Below are positions 1 through 12,285 of a DNA stretch of 64,000 bases, piece after piece. The DNA comes from Cotesia glomerata. Its lineage: Eukaryota > Arthropoda > Insecta > Hymenoptera > Braconidae. Under the pieces are notes generated by a model. The model made no database searches, had not been told where the DNA came from, and worked only from the letters and a program-made list of their open reading frames with translations. How positions within the stretch are numbered: position 1 is the first letter of the stretch; each line of letters starts with the position of its first letter. The stretch covers positions 5,915,666 through 5,979,665 of the forward strand of contig NC_058164.1 in NCBI RefSeq assembly GCF_020080835.1. Direction: 5' to 3'. The position numbers and the translations under genes were made by a program.

Positions 1-2990
1 ATTGACTATTCGGACAACTACGTGGCAAATTGCTCATCCAAACTAAATCGGAAAGCACAACTGCTATATACAAGTTTATTAAGTTAAAAGTTTAGATTTT
101 TCCATCAACAACAGAGTGTACGTTTTGCCGAGCATCAGCAATCTTGGGTCACAATCTCAGGCGATTTGGTTGACGGTGGAGGTTAAAGCAAAGCAAAGTT
201 CGAGAATAAAACGGAAAAAAAATCAATGAAAAGGTAAAAGGCAAAGGCAAAAGGTAAAAGGTCGAGATGAAAAAGAGAAGGAACAAAAAAATTAAACAAC
301 TTTTGGATGAAAAAAATAAAAGGCAAAGGATAGCAGGTGTCGCGTGAAACTCAACAAACTTTTCGTTGTGCACTCTCTCTACCCGGCTTTTAACATCCTC
401 ACGGTTCTTTTGTAACTTCAACCATGTCAGTTTATCCAGATGTTACAGACATTTTTTCATACAATCGCTGTCAAAATTTATTTATTTTATCATTGACGTT
501 GCTGTTATTATTATTATCGTCATTTTTTAATACTTTTATCAAATCCATTTTCCAGTCCAACGCCCCGAGTGACGAGACAAAGTTTTATTTTTCTTTTTTT
601 TTTTTTTCTATACCGTGGAACTGGCAGAATAAATAAAAGTTTGATACCATTGTAAATAGCAGATACCCAAGTTTGAAGGCTACCCGGCAATCATTAAAGT
701 TAATTGCTTCAGCACAGCAACTACTTGTTCTAACTTTGATTTCTTTTTTCAACTTATTGTGTAGAGTAAGACTGTTTCATAGAATCGTTAAATAAACTCT
801 CAAAGACAAAGTTGATGCAAGTTTTATGGAAAGAATAATTGATTTTATTGGACTTGGTAAGTTTTATGACGATGGATTGTTCAATTGCCTCGTTAACAAA
901 ATGTACCATTTTGTAACTGAAGTTAAATTTGTTAAGTATGATTAAATGAAAGAAAAAAGTTATAAAAAAAAGGGAAAAATTCGATATTTTAATTTTTGAA
1001 AATAGTTAATAGCCGCCATTTTGAAACTAATCAACCGATTTAGATATAACTCGAATTCAACCATCAAAATTACTCGAAAAGGAAGTCCCTTCAGTCTCAT
1101 TACGATCTCTTCAAAATTTTACAAATTGTCATGGATAACGTTTGTCTAAATTCCCTTCGGAGGATTCGGATCTTTATTTGCAGTTCAGAGGACGTTAGTT
1201 TTGATAAAATCTCGTAAAAGTTTGGTATTACAAGCCTAAAAATTCTCCCAGTAGAGAGGAAGTTAAAAATTTAATCATACTTTATCAGATTTAGTGTATT
1301 TTTTACAGAAACGAGCTTACTTCTCGTAAAAAAAAGTAATAGAAAGAGAATTTTTAGTTGTTATGAAGATTTTAAAGGGCCATAATTTCGAGGATAACTG
1401 TACAATTTGGCTCCTCTTCAGACAAGATGTTCCCCGAAAAATGAGTGTTAATAGATTTATCGAAATCCGATGATTGTGGGCGTTGTTGCGATGAAAAATT
1501 GCAGCGTCCTATTTATTTTTGGAGTATTGCTCTGATTTACGAGTGAAATAGAGGGCCAAAAAATAGCTTTTAATCTTTTATTTAGAATTTAGAGAGAACT
1601 AGGGGAATGTTGTAACGAAAAGCTCATGGTATTGGCATTTGGATCGTTTTGTTTATTCGTGGAAATCAAACTACCGGGAATTCACCTCGCCGATGACGAA
1701 GAACTTCAATAACTAGGCGGTATAAATTATCATGAAGAAAAATTTATAAAAGTAATATGCTAATTGTAAAACAAAGTGTTATTCCAGGGAATAGCATTAG
1801 ATTTGATGAATATTTGTCACTCAAAGTGACAAACTTTCAGTGGAATTGTTCAGTGGAACAGAAGAAAAGGATGAAAAAATTTATAAAAGTTATTTCCGTT
1901 TCTCCTTTGTGGATATTTGCATTATTATGAGGATCGGCACGTGCCCAGAAAATTGGATCTTTCTGGTACTGGTACTGGCACTATTACTAGCGGTAGAGCT
2001 CTTCCTCCGCAACCGGGAGAAAACTTTTGAATGGGTAATTTCCAATTACCTACTCTCGACAGCTCGTCCTGGAAGTACCCTCGCGTTAGAAGACGATTCC
2101 CTCAGCTACTTACATTTGCGTAAAGTGCGAAAATTCACCAAACCATTGTCGAAAAGCTAATAAGAATAAAAACTTTGACAATAATAAAAATATGGAATCA
2201 AACTTTTACCAAAAACCTAAAACCACTTTAAATTATAAAATTAGTTTACGGAGTTACGTCAATTGCAAACATGAAATACGTCAGAAATCAAACGTCTAGT
2301 TTTGTTTTGATTGATATTTTTCACAAGCTTTTTAATTACTTTTTCTCTATGATGTACGCTCTTTATTAACTCGATAGCATCTCGTTCAACGGTACTATTG
2401 AAACTTTCAGTTAACGATTGTATTCAGTGACATTACAGTCAGCTTTTGATTGCAAAAAATAAAACAAACAAACTTACTTCATTTGTATCTGTTGAAACTT
2501 TTTATAAAATCCAGGAATAATTTGCCGAAGTAATTAAATAATCAAAAAGTTTGAGCACCACAATTGAAACTCGTTGGAATTATTTTGACGCTATTGTGAA
2601 AATAAGTCAATTCAAAATCGAGAATTAGCGAGTTGAAAATGATAAATTCCTTCCCTAGGGATAAAACAGTCTCTCGCGCTGCATTAGTTTCCGGCTTAAT
2701 TTCAGTTGTCAGAATGACATTTGTTTATTGCAAACCTCAGAACCACCGTGTATATCATTGCCATTGTTGTTGTCATTATAGTCAACCGAATAGACAACTA
2801 AATTCATTCAGCCGTCCCTCTCTCCGTTTTCAGCAGTCAAGCGGTTCGATGCAAAATGGCAGAATGTGACGGCTCAAAAAGCTCTATTTTATTTAAAGAA
2901 TCAATTTATAGCGAAGGTAAGCTGAGCGTAAAGGCTCGATGATTTATCATGGGCGTAGGGTCCTTACATTATTTACACAGAAAAAAATAC
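1..2990. other. Intron or gap left of receptor exon 6, no gene recognised
   Basis: AT-rich sequence downstream of exon 6 in the receptor's direction. I looked on the minus strand for the following receptor exons (glutamate-binding S1 lobe, M1-M3) and found none. A purine-rich stretch (about 176-330) and a moderately GC-richer segment (about 1930-2110) hold short frames without family resemblance. This is most likely the intron after exon 6. Confidence 0.5.
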
Positions 2991-3158
2991 CTTATTATGT
3001 GTTTGACCCATATCAAGCTGTCGTCCGTATCTTTGTTCACCGTAAATCCAATCTTGTACGACTTTTTGAATTTCCGGCTTCTCCGGATCGACCAATCGGA
3101 AGGCAGTGATATTGGTCCCACCGTATTTGAATTCCTCCAAGTCCACGCTGTGTAAATC
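2991..3158 (-). CDS. Kainate-type glutamate receptor, exon 6 (end of amino-terminal domain, gene continues off-window)
   Basis: 168 nt, phase 0 at both ends. The acceptor TTTAACAG ends at 3159 and the donor is AAG|GTATTT at 2990. It encodes DLHSVDLEEFKYGGTNITAF, then RLVDPEKPEIQKVVQDW and YGEQRYGRQLD. The DLH.VDL.EF.YGGTNITAFR block is typical of the family and contains an N-glycosylation sequon (Asn254-Ile-Thr). The last residues are variable in the family, so the donor is slightly less certain than the acceptor. The next expected block (close to TALMYDAV), the S1/S2 glutamate-binding lobes and the channel segments M1-M4 were not found at 1-2990, so the gene is partial here. Confidence 0.93.
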
Positions 3159-3264
3159 CTGTTAAACCCATAGTATAATCAGTTGGATATAGAATAAAAA
3201 ATAAATTATATTTATTTATCATATGATTTTATGATTTTTAAGTTATAAATCTATTTTGACAATT

Positions 3265-3815
3265 ATCTATATTATTGAGAGAATATTAAAAATTTTGTGT
3301 CCAGGATAGTCATGTGATAAAATCGGTTTTTTAAGTGAAATTTAGTGTCATTGTAAAGGTCTCGACTTGAATTTGTGCCTTTTCAAGATTTCATATCCTT
3401 TCCATCGATAGTCAATTTATTATGATTAGTATTTAGGCTGCATTCGAAAATGCTCTATCTCTAGATACATAATTAAGAAATGACCTTGTATCTTGTGAAC
3501 TATTGACATTTTTAAAGATATAAGCTCATCCCGATGTTACACTCATCGAGACCTTTCATTTGAGTACCCACATCAATTTTTCATATATTTATATATATTA
3601 TATATATGTATATATGAAAAATATATCAAAACGCATGTGGGTACTCAAATGAAAGCTCTTAAAGAGTGTAACATCGAGATGAGCTTATAGCTTTAAAAAT
3701 GTCAATAATTAAGAACTAATATTGCAATCTTGTCAATTATTGACATTTTTAAAGATATAAAGTCACCCCGACATTACACTCATCGAGACCTTTCATTTGA
3801 GTACCCACATCAATT

Positions 3816-3895
<80 letters not shown>

Positions 3896-4335
3896 GAAAA
3901 ATATATCAAAATGCAAGTGGGAACTCAAATGAAAGCTCTTGATGAGTGTAACGTCGGGATGAGCTTATATCTTTAAAAATATCAATAATTAGGAACTGAC
4001 ACTGCTATCTTGTCAACTAATGATATTTTTAAAGATATAAGCTCATCCCGACATTACACTCATCGAGACCTTTCATTTGAGTACCCACATCAATTTTTCA
4101 TATATTTATATATATTATATATATGTATATATGAAAAATATATCAAAATGCATGTGAGTACTCAAATGAAAGCTCTTGATGAATGTAACATCGGGATGAG
4201 CATATATCTTTAAAAACGTCAATATTTAAGAAAGTACAGTGTGATTTAACAAAAGTCATTATTTAATAAAGCAAAATTTTATTTATTTATAGTCTACAAG
4301 TCACGGCAGTTACATAGTAACTGCAAGGTTGCTAG
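3265..4335 (+). mobile_element. Non-autonomous Helitron, copy A
   Basis: The 3' end shows the Helitron signature: hairpin GCAGTTACATAGTAACTGC (4306-4324), then AAGGTTG, then CTAG (4332-4335) followed by T. The body contains three consecutive large palindromes (about 3502-3707, 3738-3987 and 4017-4224). Each has arms reading TTTAAAGATATAAGCTCATC, a core GAGTACCCACAT, and a TA-rich loop; the second loop holds a (TA)n run at 3820-3889. Related copies lie at 11242-12285 (opposite strand) and 53187-53998. The left boundary is estimated from where similarity with copy B fades. No protein is encoded. It sits in intron 5 of the receptor. Confidence 0.75.
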
Positions 4336-5160
4336 TTCAAATTATTTTTATATTTTATTGATTCATAATAGTCAATTGATTGTGAAGATAAAAATTTACC
4401 AATATTTAATTTGAATCACAAACTTTTGAAAAATTTTTTGTACTTCAAATTTCCGTGATAAAAATTTTTTCACAGAAAATCAAAAAGACCCAGTACTTAA
4501 TTCCCATGATTTTGCGGAGTGTATAAATAGAAAAAATGAAATAAAAGTGAGCATTAATTTAATATATGCATGGAAATGTTTGTTATCTAGAAGAGGATTT
4601 TGGTTTGAATTTGAAAACTTCATTTTCGCGTAAAATGATTATCTAGTGGTGGGTTTGTTTTTGTGTATTATTTTGTAGCCCGTCTGTGTGAAGGTGAATG
4701 AGTATGAGGATGTGTGGATGATAATCAGTGTATGTATGTATACGCACGATAGACAGACATAACGGCGCACGGTTTCTAATTTACATTTTAATAGATCTTA
4801 ATTAAAATCTGCTGGCATTATAAACCGAGAGAGATAAATTGTTCGACGAATTAGTTTGTTTGAAGTTGTATTTATTTAATCTCTGGTGTACGGTTCAAAT
4901 GAGTAATGGATTTATGCTCTGTATATAAACATCCCCAAGAAAGAAACACATTACATTTGCGCTGAATTTTAATTAACTAACAGTTATTAATATTTTCAAA
5001 AAATACCCGCTATCATTATTATTATTACTATTATTATTAACTTCATTATTTTTATTAATTAGCAGCCTATTGTGCAAAGCTTTCATGGCAAAAGTAATAT
5101 CCAGAGTGAGTTCTCTCGGTGTAAAACATTTGTATGAAATGATACAGAAAAATAATTTAC

Positions 5161-5302
5161 CAGGGAAGTAATTAAATAGCTATGGTAGTCGCTCATCATC
5201 CCAATTTGCTGCGCTTGTTTGAGGACCTCATGAATCCTTTCGGTGGAACAGTCCAGCACAATGTGGGACTCCGCTGAATTTTTAATTTGCTTCAGCAAAG
5301 GC
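5161..5302 (-). CDS. Kainate-type glutamate receptor, exon 5 (amino-terminal domain)
   Basis: 142 nt, entering in phase 2 and leaving in phase 0. The acceptor TTATTCCAG ends at 5303 and the donor is CTG|GTAAAT at 5160. It encodes PLLKQIKNSAESHIVLDCST, then ERIHEVLKQAQQIGMMSDYH and SYLITSL. LLKQIKNS, HIVLDCS, and QAQQIGMMSDYHSYL are near-invariant in insect kainate receptors. It is separated from exon 4 by an 11.4 kb intron that carries several transposable elements. Confidence 0.96.
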
Positions 5303-6033
5303 CTGGAATAAAAAATAAAACAAAAAAGAACATTATTCAATTACCCTAAAAATATAAAATGCCATCGACAGAGTATTGAATTAATAAAAACGTCAAAAAA
5401 TCAAACGCCCGATTCTCGAGGGGTTTATTTAAATTAGCACGACAGTCGCGGAATCTGAAAATTTTTGTGAGCCGAAAAAAAACTGTGGAGAGAACCTAAC
5501 ATTTTTGGAATGGATTGTAATAAACTCTCCGGGAATTCCAATGTGATATGTCGCTGTCGAATTCTTATTCGAAGTGAAACTTCAATAAACTACGTACCAT
5601 GTGTCGGAGAACTCACGAAAAAAATTTCATAAGAAATAGAGCTATTGTTTTATTTTTTATTTTACTGTAAAACATTTGAGGAGTGGATAATTTTTAATAG
5701 ATTAAATTTCTTTGGAGTAAAATTTAAAAAAATTAAAAAATGCGATATTGCAAAAATATTTAGATATTTTTCAATATGTATCATATATTTATACCATAAA
5801 TTTTTCTCGTAGCCTTAATCTTCTTCCAGACAGATAAATCTCTTGCTTCTCCTCTTTGCCGAGCAAATATTGCCAAATATTGTAAAAAAAATTATATTTT
5901 TTTCCCGCTTAAGCTCAAGCGTAATCCAAAGTTCCAAGTCGCGATAAAAAATCGATGAGCATAGAAGAAATAAATAAATGATATTTGTAAAACTGTGACG
6001 CTTTAAGGCGTTGCGCATTCGGGTCATAAATTT

Positions 6034-6342
6034 TCAGTGGGGCACAGGTTTAACAGTAGCGGGGTCGATCAAAAATTCATGCTCAACTCTATAGTTCACG
6101 GTATCCTCAATGCAAATCTCCTTATGCAGCTCGTGAAAATTCGCATTCTCTCGCCCTGGCTTACACAGTAGCCTTCCGGTCTTGTTCTTGCTCTCTACTC
6201 CGTGCTCACCACTCAAAGTTGCTGCTTGTCTCCTTCTAGAATATTTCATGCTCCATACATAATTTAGCCTGGCGACGCCGTTTCCACGCAGCTCGCCGGG
6301 CAACTCGTTACAAGTTTCTGTTCTCTCTTCGCGAAAATGCGC
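6034..6342 (-). CDS. Doubtful orphan ORF, charged, unrecognised
   Basis: A 103-codon frame on the minus strand in intron 4 of the receptor. It starts MAHFREERTETCNELPGEL and ends with EHEFLIDPATVKPVPH. It has a hydrophilic, mixed-charge composition, which is unusual for chance frames in AT-rich DNA, and the segment is less AT-rich than its flanks. No signal peptide, domain, promoter or splice partner was recognised. A hairpin GCTTATTCTAATAAGC lies directly upstream. Listed only because of its composition. Confidence 0.15.
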   Translation of the reverse strand, partial: AHFREERTETCNELPGELRGNGVARLNYVWSMKYSRRRQAATLSGEHGVESKNKTGRLLCKPGRENANFHELHKEICIEDTVNYRVEHEFLIDPATVKPVPH

Positions 6343-6795
6343 CATGAAATTCTGCTTATTCTAATAAGCATCACTAAATCATACGGCAATAACAGCACTG
6401 GCTAGAAGAAAAACTTATTATATTTATATTTACGTCCTCGAGCTTTTTATTCTAGCCCAGCTAGAGCTTAAATATTCATCAAATGGTTTCGTAATTACAT
6501 TGTTAATAATTCAGCAGCAAAAACATTAAGAATCTTCTCCCATCGAGATGTTTATAAAGAAGGAAGACTCAAACCTTGATGGAGTGCTAAAATTTCTCTG
6601 ACGTGACAATTCAATTTTCTAAATTAATAAAATTTAATTTACTCGTCATTTTATTTTTACTTGATACTTGATTCAAGAATTTTTTCACACTTTTTTGAAA
6701 ATAAAAGAGCTCCATTAAATTTGCAAGATTTTTTTAATGGAAAATTTTTTTTCATCTTTTTTTTTAATTTTCTTACTTCAATTCGTAAATTTCTA

Positions 6796-6963
6796 CACAG
6801 TAAAAAATTTTGTGTTAAAAATTTTTATGTTAAATATTTAACACTTTTCTGTATTAATTTAACTCAATAAATGTTGAATTTACACATTAAAGTGTTAAAG
6901 ATTTAACACAAAAATTTTTAACACAAAATTTTTTGACGCAATAACGCAAAATTTTGTACTGTG
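6796..6963. mobile_element. Short TIR element (MITE) with TA target duplication
   Basis: A 168-bp element bounded by TA on both sides, with inverted ends CACAGTAAAAAATTTTG and CAAAATTTTGTACTGTG. Inside, GTGTTAAAAATTTTT and AACACAAAAATTTTT repeat in opposite orientation, so the whole element folds back. The TA duplication and CACAGT ends fit a Tc1/mariner-type MITE; assignment to that superfamily is inference. Confidence 0.65.
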
Positions 6964-9876
6964 TACAAATAATTCCAAAAAAATATCTCTTAGCAAGAGT
7001 AAAATCTTGAGAAAAATATTTTTCTTAAATCAAATAATTTCATTACAATCTAATTCACTGCAATTATCAAAGAAACTCAAAGGAACAAAACAAAATATTA
7101 ATTAAAAACTCTGTTTTTCGCTTCAATCCAATAAATTATGTTCTTTTTTTGGAATTAAAAAAAGTTTATATACAAAACAAATTTACGTGGAAATGAACTT
7201 TGTAAAATTCGATGAAGTAAAGTAAATTACTTACGAAGACAATGAAAGAAATTAAATTCCCTCTTATTGCTGGAATTGAAGAGTCGTGCCCTATATTCAT
7301 CATTAAATTCCTCGACTTTTATTTTCTTGATCCAATTCATGAATTTTTTCGATTGATTCAAACAAAATATTTTTCTAATTGACTTAGCAACATCGACAGC
7401 TCTTTAAAGCCATTAATACCGAATCAATAACCAAAAACTGAAGAACCAAGCAACCTTCCGTTAGTAATAGTGTTGATAAATATTATATGAATAATATATT
7501 TGACATATATCAATAGCAATTGGAGAGATCGACCCCTAGAGATTGGTAGGATACGTATAGGCGATATTCATTCTGTGGGTTTCCATTCATATCCTTCCTC
7601 TCGATTCCTTCTTATCGTAAACGCTACAATTGCACGGGGTATGAGTAGAGGCACGGAGCAGGGGGTTGCTAGCTGGGTATTCACCCTCCCCTCGAGCCCT
7701 CGCACCAGCAACAGCGCCACAATCCAGCTCCGGTGCCACCGATCGCAATTCATTCGGGAAATCGAAGCAATTTCTAGAAAGCAATTCAACCGAAGAGTGA
7801 GCTCAGCCCGGCCTGCCTCTGCTCCTCTTTGCCCTCCCCTCGGCCAAGCTCACGAGACGTAGTGATTAACGGTCGGAATTTCTGTTGAGTTGATTGTACC
7901 TACGATTTTTCCAGCATTTTTCTGTTTGCTTTCATTACAGCTCGTATTTCGTAATTTTTTTCGCCTCCATACATAACAAGGCACACCTGTACCATTAGAA
8001 CAATTAACGCTTTTTTACCATTTTTTTAACTTTTTCCTTTTTTGTCACCGGCGCAAACCTCTCACTAAATATAAGTCCGCATGTACGTACTTTTTCAATT
8101 TTTTATGCTGAAATTAATCGCAAGTGTAAACAGAGAAAAGTTTTTATGCTTTTAAATGGGGCAAAAAAGTTTACTCTCTGATAAATTGTTATTGTTAAAA
8201 TAATTGGAATGTTCAAGGAAAAAATTACTTTGTTTACATCCAATTAAAAAATATTGGTTAATAAAATTTAATATTATTTTACAGAAACTTTTATGTATTT
8301 TTTTTATCAGTAGGGGAGATTATATTTAATATTTGATAATTTTATTGAATATTTTTTTAATATTTAACAAATGATAATTATTTATTTAGTACTTTGAATA
8401 AAAAAAGAGCATAAAAATTTAACTTTGACACTTTTTACAGCCCCACAACTTCAATAGAAAATTCTATTAGGTCAAATACATTTATAATGTTCTTTAAAAA
8501 ATACGGAAAAAATAAAATTAATAATAAAACAATGGCTGTAAAGAATGACAGAATTTTTTTGCTGTGAAAAATATTAGGTTATCATATCATTATTAAAAAA
8601 AGTTATACTGCATTGTTTGTTTATGAATGATCTTTGCATTGCAATATTTATAAGCTAGACAGTAAATTTTTTATCAAAGTTGAATCTTGCCCTTTTAATA
8701 ATAATAAACTTAAATTTAATAAACTTTTTCCGTCAAAACCAAGCATAATATTTTTTCCATTTATCCACATCAATAGTTTTTAATTTCCAATGAATCGCTT
8801 GTATTTTGGCAGTCGTAAATAAATCTGCGTGGAGTAGAGTGAATAGTTTACAGACCCTACAAGTGAATTGTCCACAACACGAGTACGCACTACAGAGTTT
8901 TGATAGCATCATTCGTCATTTCGTGTTGGTTATTGTTGTTGTCATTGTTTCTACAGACAAAATATATATTCATTTGAAGCAGAACAAGTGAAACACACAA
9001 CACCGGCTTACAAAGTCAATGCCGTTAATATACATCACCCGATTAAGCTTTTACATTAGTTAATCGAATCGTTAAATTTATAATACCGTTTAATTCACGT
9101 TCTATCTACACCCTACACCCTGTTTTTGTACAGCTGCGAAAGTAAATCATTGATCATGATATGATAAATAGAGAACAATTGTTAGGCGGGTAATTTTCTA
9201 AATTTCTACAAAGAATTCTAAGAATTATTTGTATAGAGAAAAAGATATTGTTTTTAATAAACTCTTGATTCTTTTTCTGTAAATATTTCCATAAAACAAC
9301 AATGCCTAAAGCTACAAGTTGTCCTTCGTTAATAATCAGTCCGTAAGTAGTTAGTAAACATGAAGTGCGATAAGTGGACATTTTGTTATAAATGAATTAT
9401 TTAGATTAGTTAAATTCACAGGAGAACTTACTGACGTGGAATGTCAGAGAAAACAGTAGGTAAATTGTGTATGTGCATTTATAAACAAAAGTTGTCGAGC
9501 GTTCCTGTAGTATCGACACTTCGCATTTGTTTGAACAGTATTAGCAAGTCAATACGCGGTGAAAAGTAGTAATGGCACGTTACCAACATCGGTTGGTTCA
9601 TTTGTCCGCAATTTACGGTAAAATAGTTATTTGATAAACTTATAACATTCATAACTATTTATATGCTTTTGAGTTATGAGTTGCGAGTAATAGTAATAAT
9701 AGTAACTTGTTCATTACGTAATTTCAGGCTCCTTCAAATGGGTACTGTAATAATCGCTGTTATTAAGCTTTGAGGCATGAGATAAATAACTTCATTTGGG
9801 AAGAGAAAATCCACAAAATGCCCGCAGCTCATCGTAACTTCGGTCAAGACCTACCGTTGAATTCAAAATTTATAGA

Positions 9877-10216
9877 GCGTTACTAATGCTGAAAGCAATC
9901 TCAAATTATACGCCCTTTTGGTTTTGCAAAACCAAAAAAGCGTATAAAAAAAATTCTTTATCTTATTTTATAATTTTTTGTAAAAATCTAACTGAATTTT
10001 ATCATTTTTTTTTTCATTTTCAATTTTTATTGTCAAAAATGCAATTTTTGACTAAAAAAGTTAGAAAATAAAATTTTGAAAAAATTTTTTATGCGCTCTT
10101 TTGGCTTTAAGAATTTTTTTTCTTCATTTTTTGCACAAATTAATACATTACAGACATTTTTAAATTAATTGTATTAAAAAATAATTTTTTTTACGCCCTT
10201 AAGGCATAAGTAACGC
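9877..10216. mobile_element. Probable TIR element with internal palindrome
   Basis: The left end GCGTTACTAATGC and right end GCATAAGTAACGC are imperfect inverted repeats. Just inside, 9908-9945 is a near-perfect palindrome (ATACGCCCTTTTGG, TTTTGCAAAA, then CCAAAAAAGCGTAT). Similar ACGCCC/TTTTGG words recur at 10091, 10193 and around 12405-12455. No target duplication is clear, so boundaries are tentative. Confidence 0.4.
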
Positions 10217-11241
10217 AATGTGTTGATAAATTTTCTATGTTAAAGTCGAAGCAATGTCCTCTGCAGTATTTTTAAAGAATTTTTCTATCGACTGTAAATT
10301 TAAGAGTTTCAATTTTGCTAACTGTATCTTGCAAATATTTAAGTGAAAAATGTTTCTATCAATAAATGACCCAGAAGCAAATTATTATTTCTGTTTTCCG
10401 TTCCACTGAGGAACTTTCTCGTAATGCGATCCCCAGATCCAGCCTCAGGGTTCGTGTTAGTGTAGGTACTTCAGTAGGTTTGAACGAAAGGTCAGAGGTC
10501 AGCAGCTATCGAACTGTAAAGATGTACTAAACATAGAGCTCCTTTATCATCAAATGAATGATAGAATTCGCAGATTGAGAGCATAATTCTCCTCTGTCTA
10601 TCTAAAATTCAAAGGGTAAGAGTATGGCTCTATTACAAATGAGATTACCACTGCGAAGTTTATTGATTCACCGAGCAGCTTTGATGAATTTAATTTAGTC
10701 TTTAAGATAAAGTGTGGTAGCTATTATCTATATTACCAGCACTTGCGAGAGAATCATTTGAAGAGTGAGGGGAAAAAAGATCTGATATAACTGGTAAATA
10801 AAATTTTGTGATGCAGGCTATTAACTGGGAAGTTTTCGTTGATTAATCGATAAACCTGATGGAAATAGATTTTTAACTAGTTACTGAAACGGCAAGCGAT
10901 CAACCGTGTAATGAAGTGATATCAGTGATGTAAAAGTGACACTTGATTTTGTCGAGTTTAAAGCATTCGTTAATGGATCGTTTAATCACAATATTATTCA
11001 CCGGAATAAATTATTTCGAAGATTGAATTTTATCGAGGTTTTTAAATATAGAATCAAATGATGGGAAAAAATTTCGAATTAAGAAAAATTTCTCTAAAGT
11101 GATTTTTTTTTTAATGAAAGAAAAATATATGAATAATATAATAAACATATCCAAATTTTGTATAAAAATTGATAAATTTTAATAATAATTAAAATAGATC
11201 AAAAATGTATACTTTAGCTTGATAATTTTTGATGAAAAAAA

Positions 11242-12285
11242 CTAGAAAACTTGCAGTCACTATGTGACTATCGTGACTTGTGAACTATAAATAGATAAAA
11301 TTTTGTTTTATTAAATAATGACTTTTGTTAAATTGCACTGTACTTTTTTAACTATTGAAGTTTTTAAAGATATAAGCTCATCCCGAGGTTACACTCATCA
11401 AGAGCTTTCATTTGAGTACCCACATGCATTTTAATATATTTTTCATATATACATATATATAATATATATAAATATATGAAAAATTGATGTGGGTACTCAA
11501 ATGAAAGGTCGCAATGAGTGTAACGTCGGGGTGAGCTTATACACGGAAAAAAGAAAACTCGAAAAATTACAGTATATAATGCAACGTGGCACTTCGTGAT
11601 AAAAACTGGAAAAATTACAGTTTCTAATGTAATTATTACAGATTTTATAAGAATTACATTGTAAAATGTAATATTTACATTGAAAGCTCTGAATATAAAA
11701 TTAAAAAATCGAATTTAGAAAAATGTTACTTCAAACTGTAATTTTTCTAGTTTTGATTACGACGGGACCGATTTTATATTTTATACTGTAATTTTTCGAG
11801 TTTTCTTTTTTCCGTGTATCTTTAAAAATATCATTAGTTGACGAGATAGCAATGTCAGTTCTTAATTATTAATATTTTTAAAGATATAAGCTCATCCCGA
11901 TGTTACACTCATCAGGAACTTTCATTTGAGTACCCACATGGCATTTTTTATATATTTTATATATATGGTATTTGTGAAATATATAAATATATAAAATATA
12001 TGAAAAATTAATGTGGATACTCAAATGAAAAGTCTCGATGAGTGTAATGTCGGGGTGAGCTTATATCTTTAAAAAAGTCATTAGTTCACAAGATACAAGG
12101 TCATTTCTTAATTATCTATCTAGAAATAGAGCATTTTGAAATACAGCCTAAATACTTATCATCATAAATTGACTATCAGTAAGAATGATATGAAACCTTG
12201 AAAAGGCACAAATTCAAGTTAAGATTTTATCATATGACTATCCTGGAGACAAAATTTTTCTTATTCTCTTAATAATATAAATGAG
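11242..12285 (-). mobile_element. Non-autonomous Helitron, copy B, interrupted by a MITE
   Basis: The reverse complement of the copy A/C family. Its 3' end is at 11242: CTAG (11242-11245 read on the minus strand) after a hairpin whose core AGTCAC-ATA-GTGACT is intact but whose outer two pairs have decayed. It contains two large palindromes (about 11353-11836 and 11868-12083), the first split by a MITE at 11542-11816. Similarity to copy A extends to about 12285 through the shared words CCAGGATAGTCAT and TTGAATTTGTGCC. It is older or more eroded than copy C. Confidence 0.72.
11542..11816. mobile_element. MITE nested in Helitron copy B, TA target duplication
   Basis: A 275-bp element with inverted ends of about 35 bp: CACGGAAAAAAGAAAACTCG on the left and CGAGTTTTCTTTTTTCCGTG on the right, each continuing inward with AAAAATTACAGTATA or its complement. 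Left flank GAGCTTATA and right flank TATCTTT restore the uninterrupted Helitron arm GAGCTTATATCTTT when one TA is removed, so target duplication and insertion order are directly visible. No coding capacity; Tc1/mariner-type by ends and target. Confidence 0.85.

Noticed and set aside
3037..3222. Minus-strand frame over receptor exon 6 with a start codon
   Set aside because: Wrong frame; the conserved receptor motif is in another frame starting after the acceptor at 3159.
3500..4230. CRISPR-like array of repeats
   Set aside because: The repeats are palindromic Helitron modules in a eukaryotic intron with matching copies elsewhere, not short direct repeats with unique spacers.
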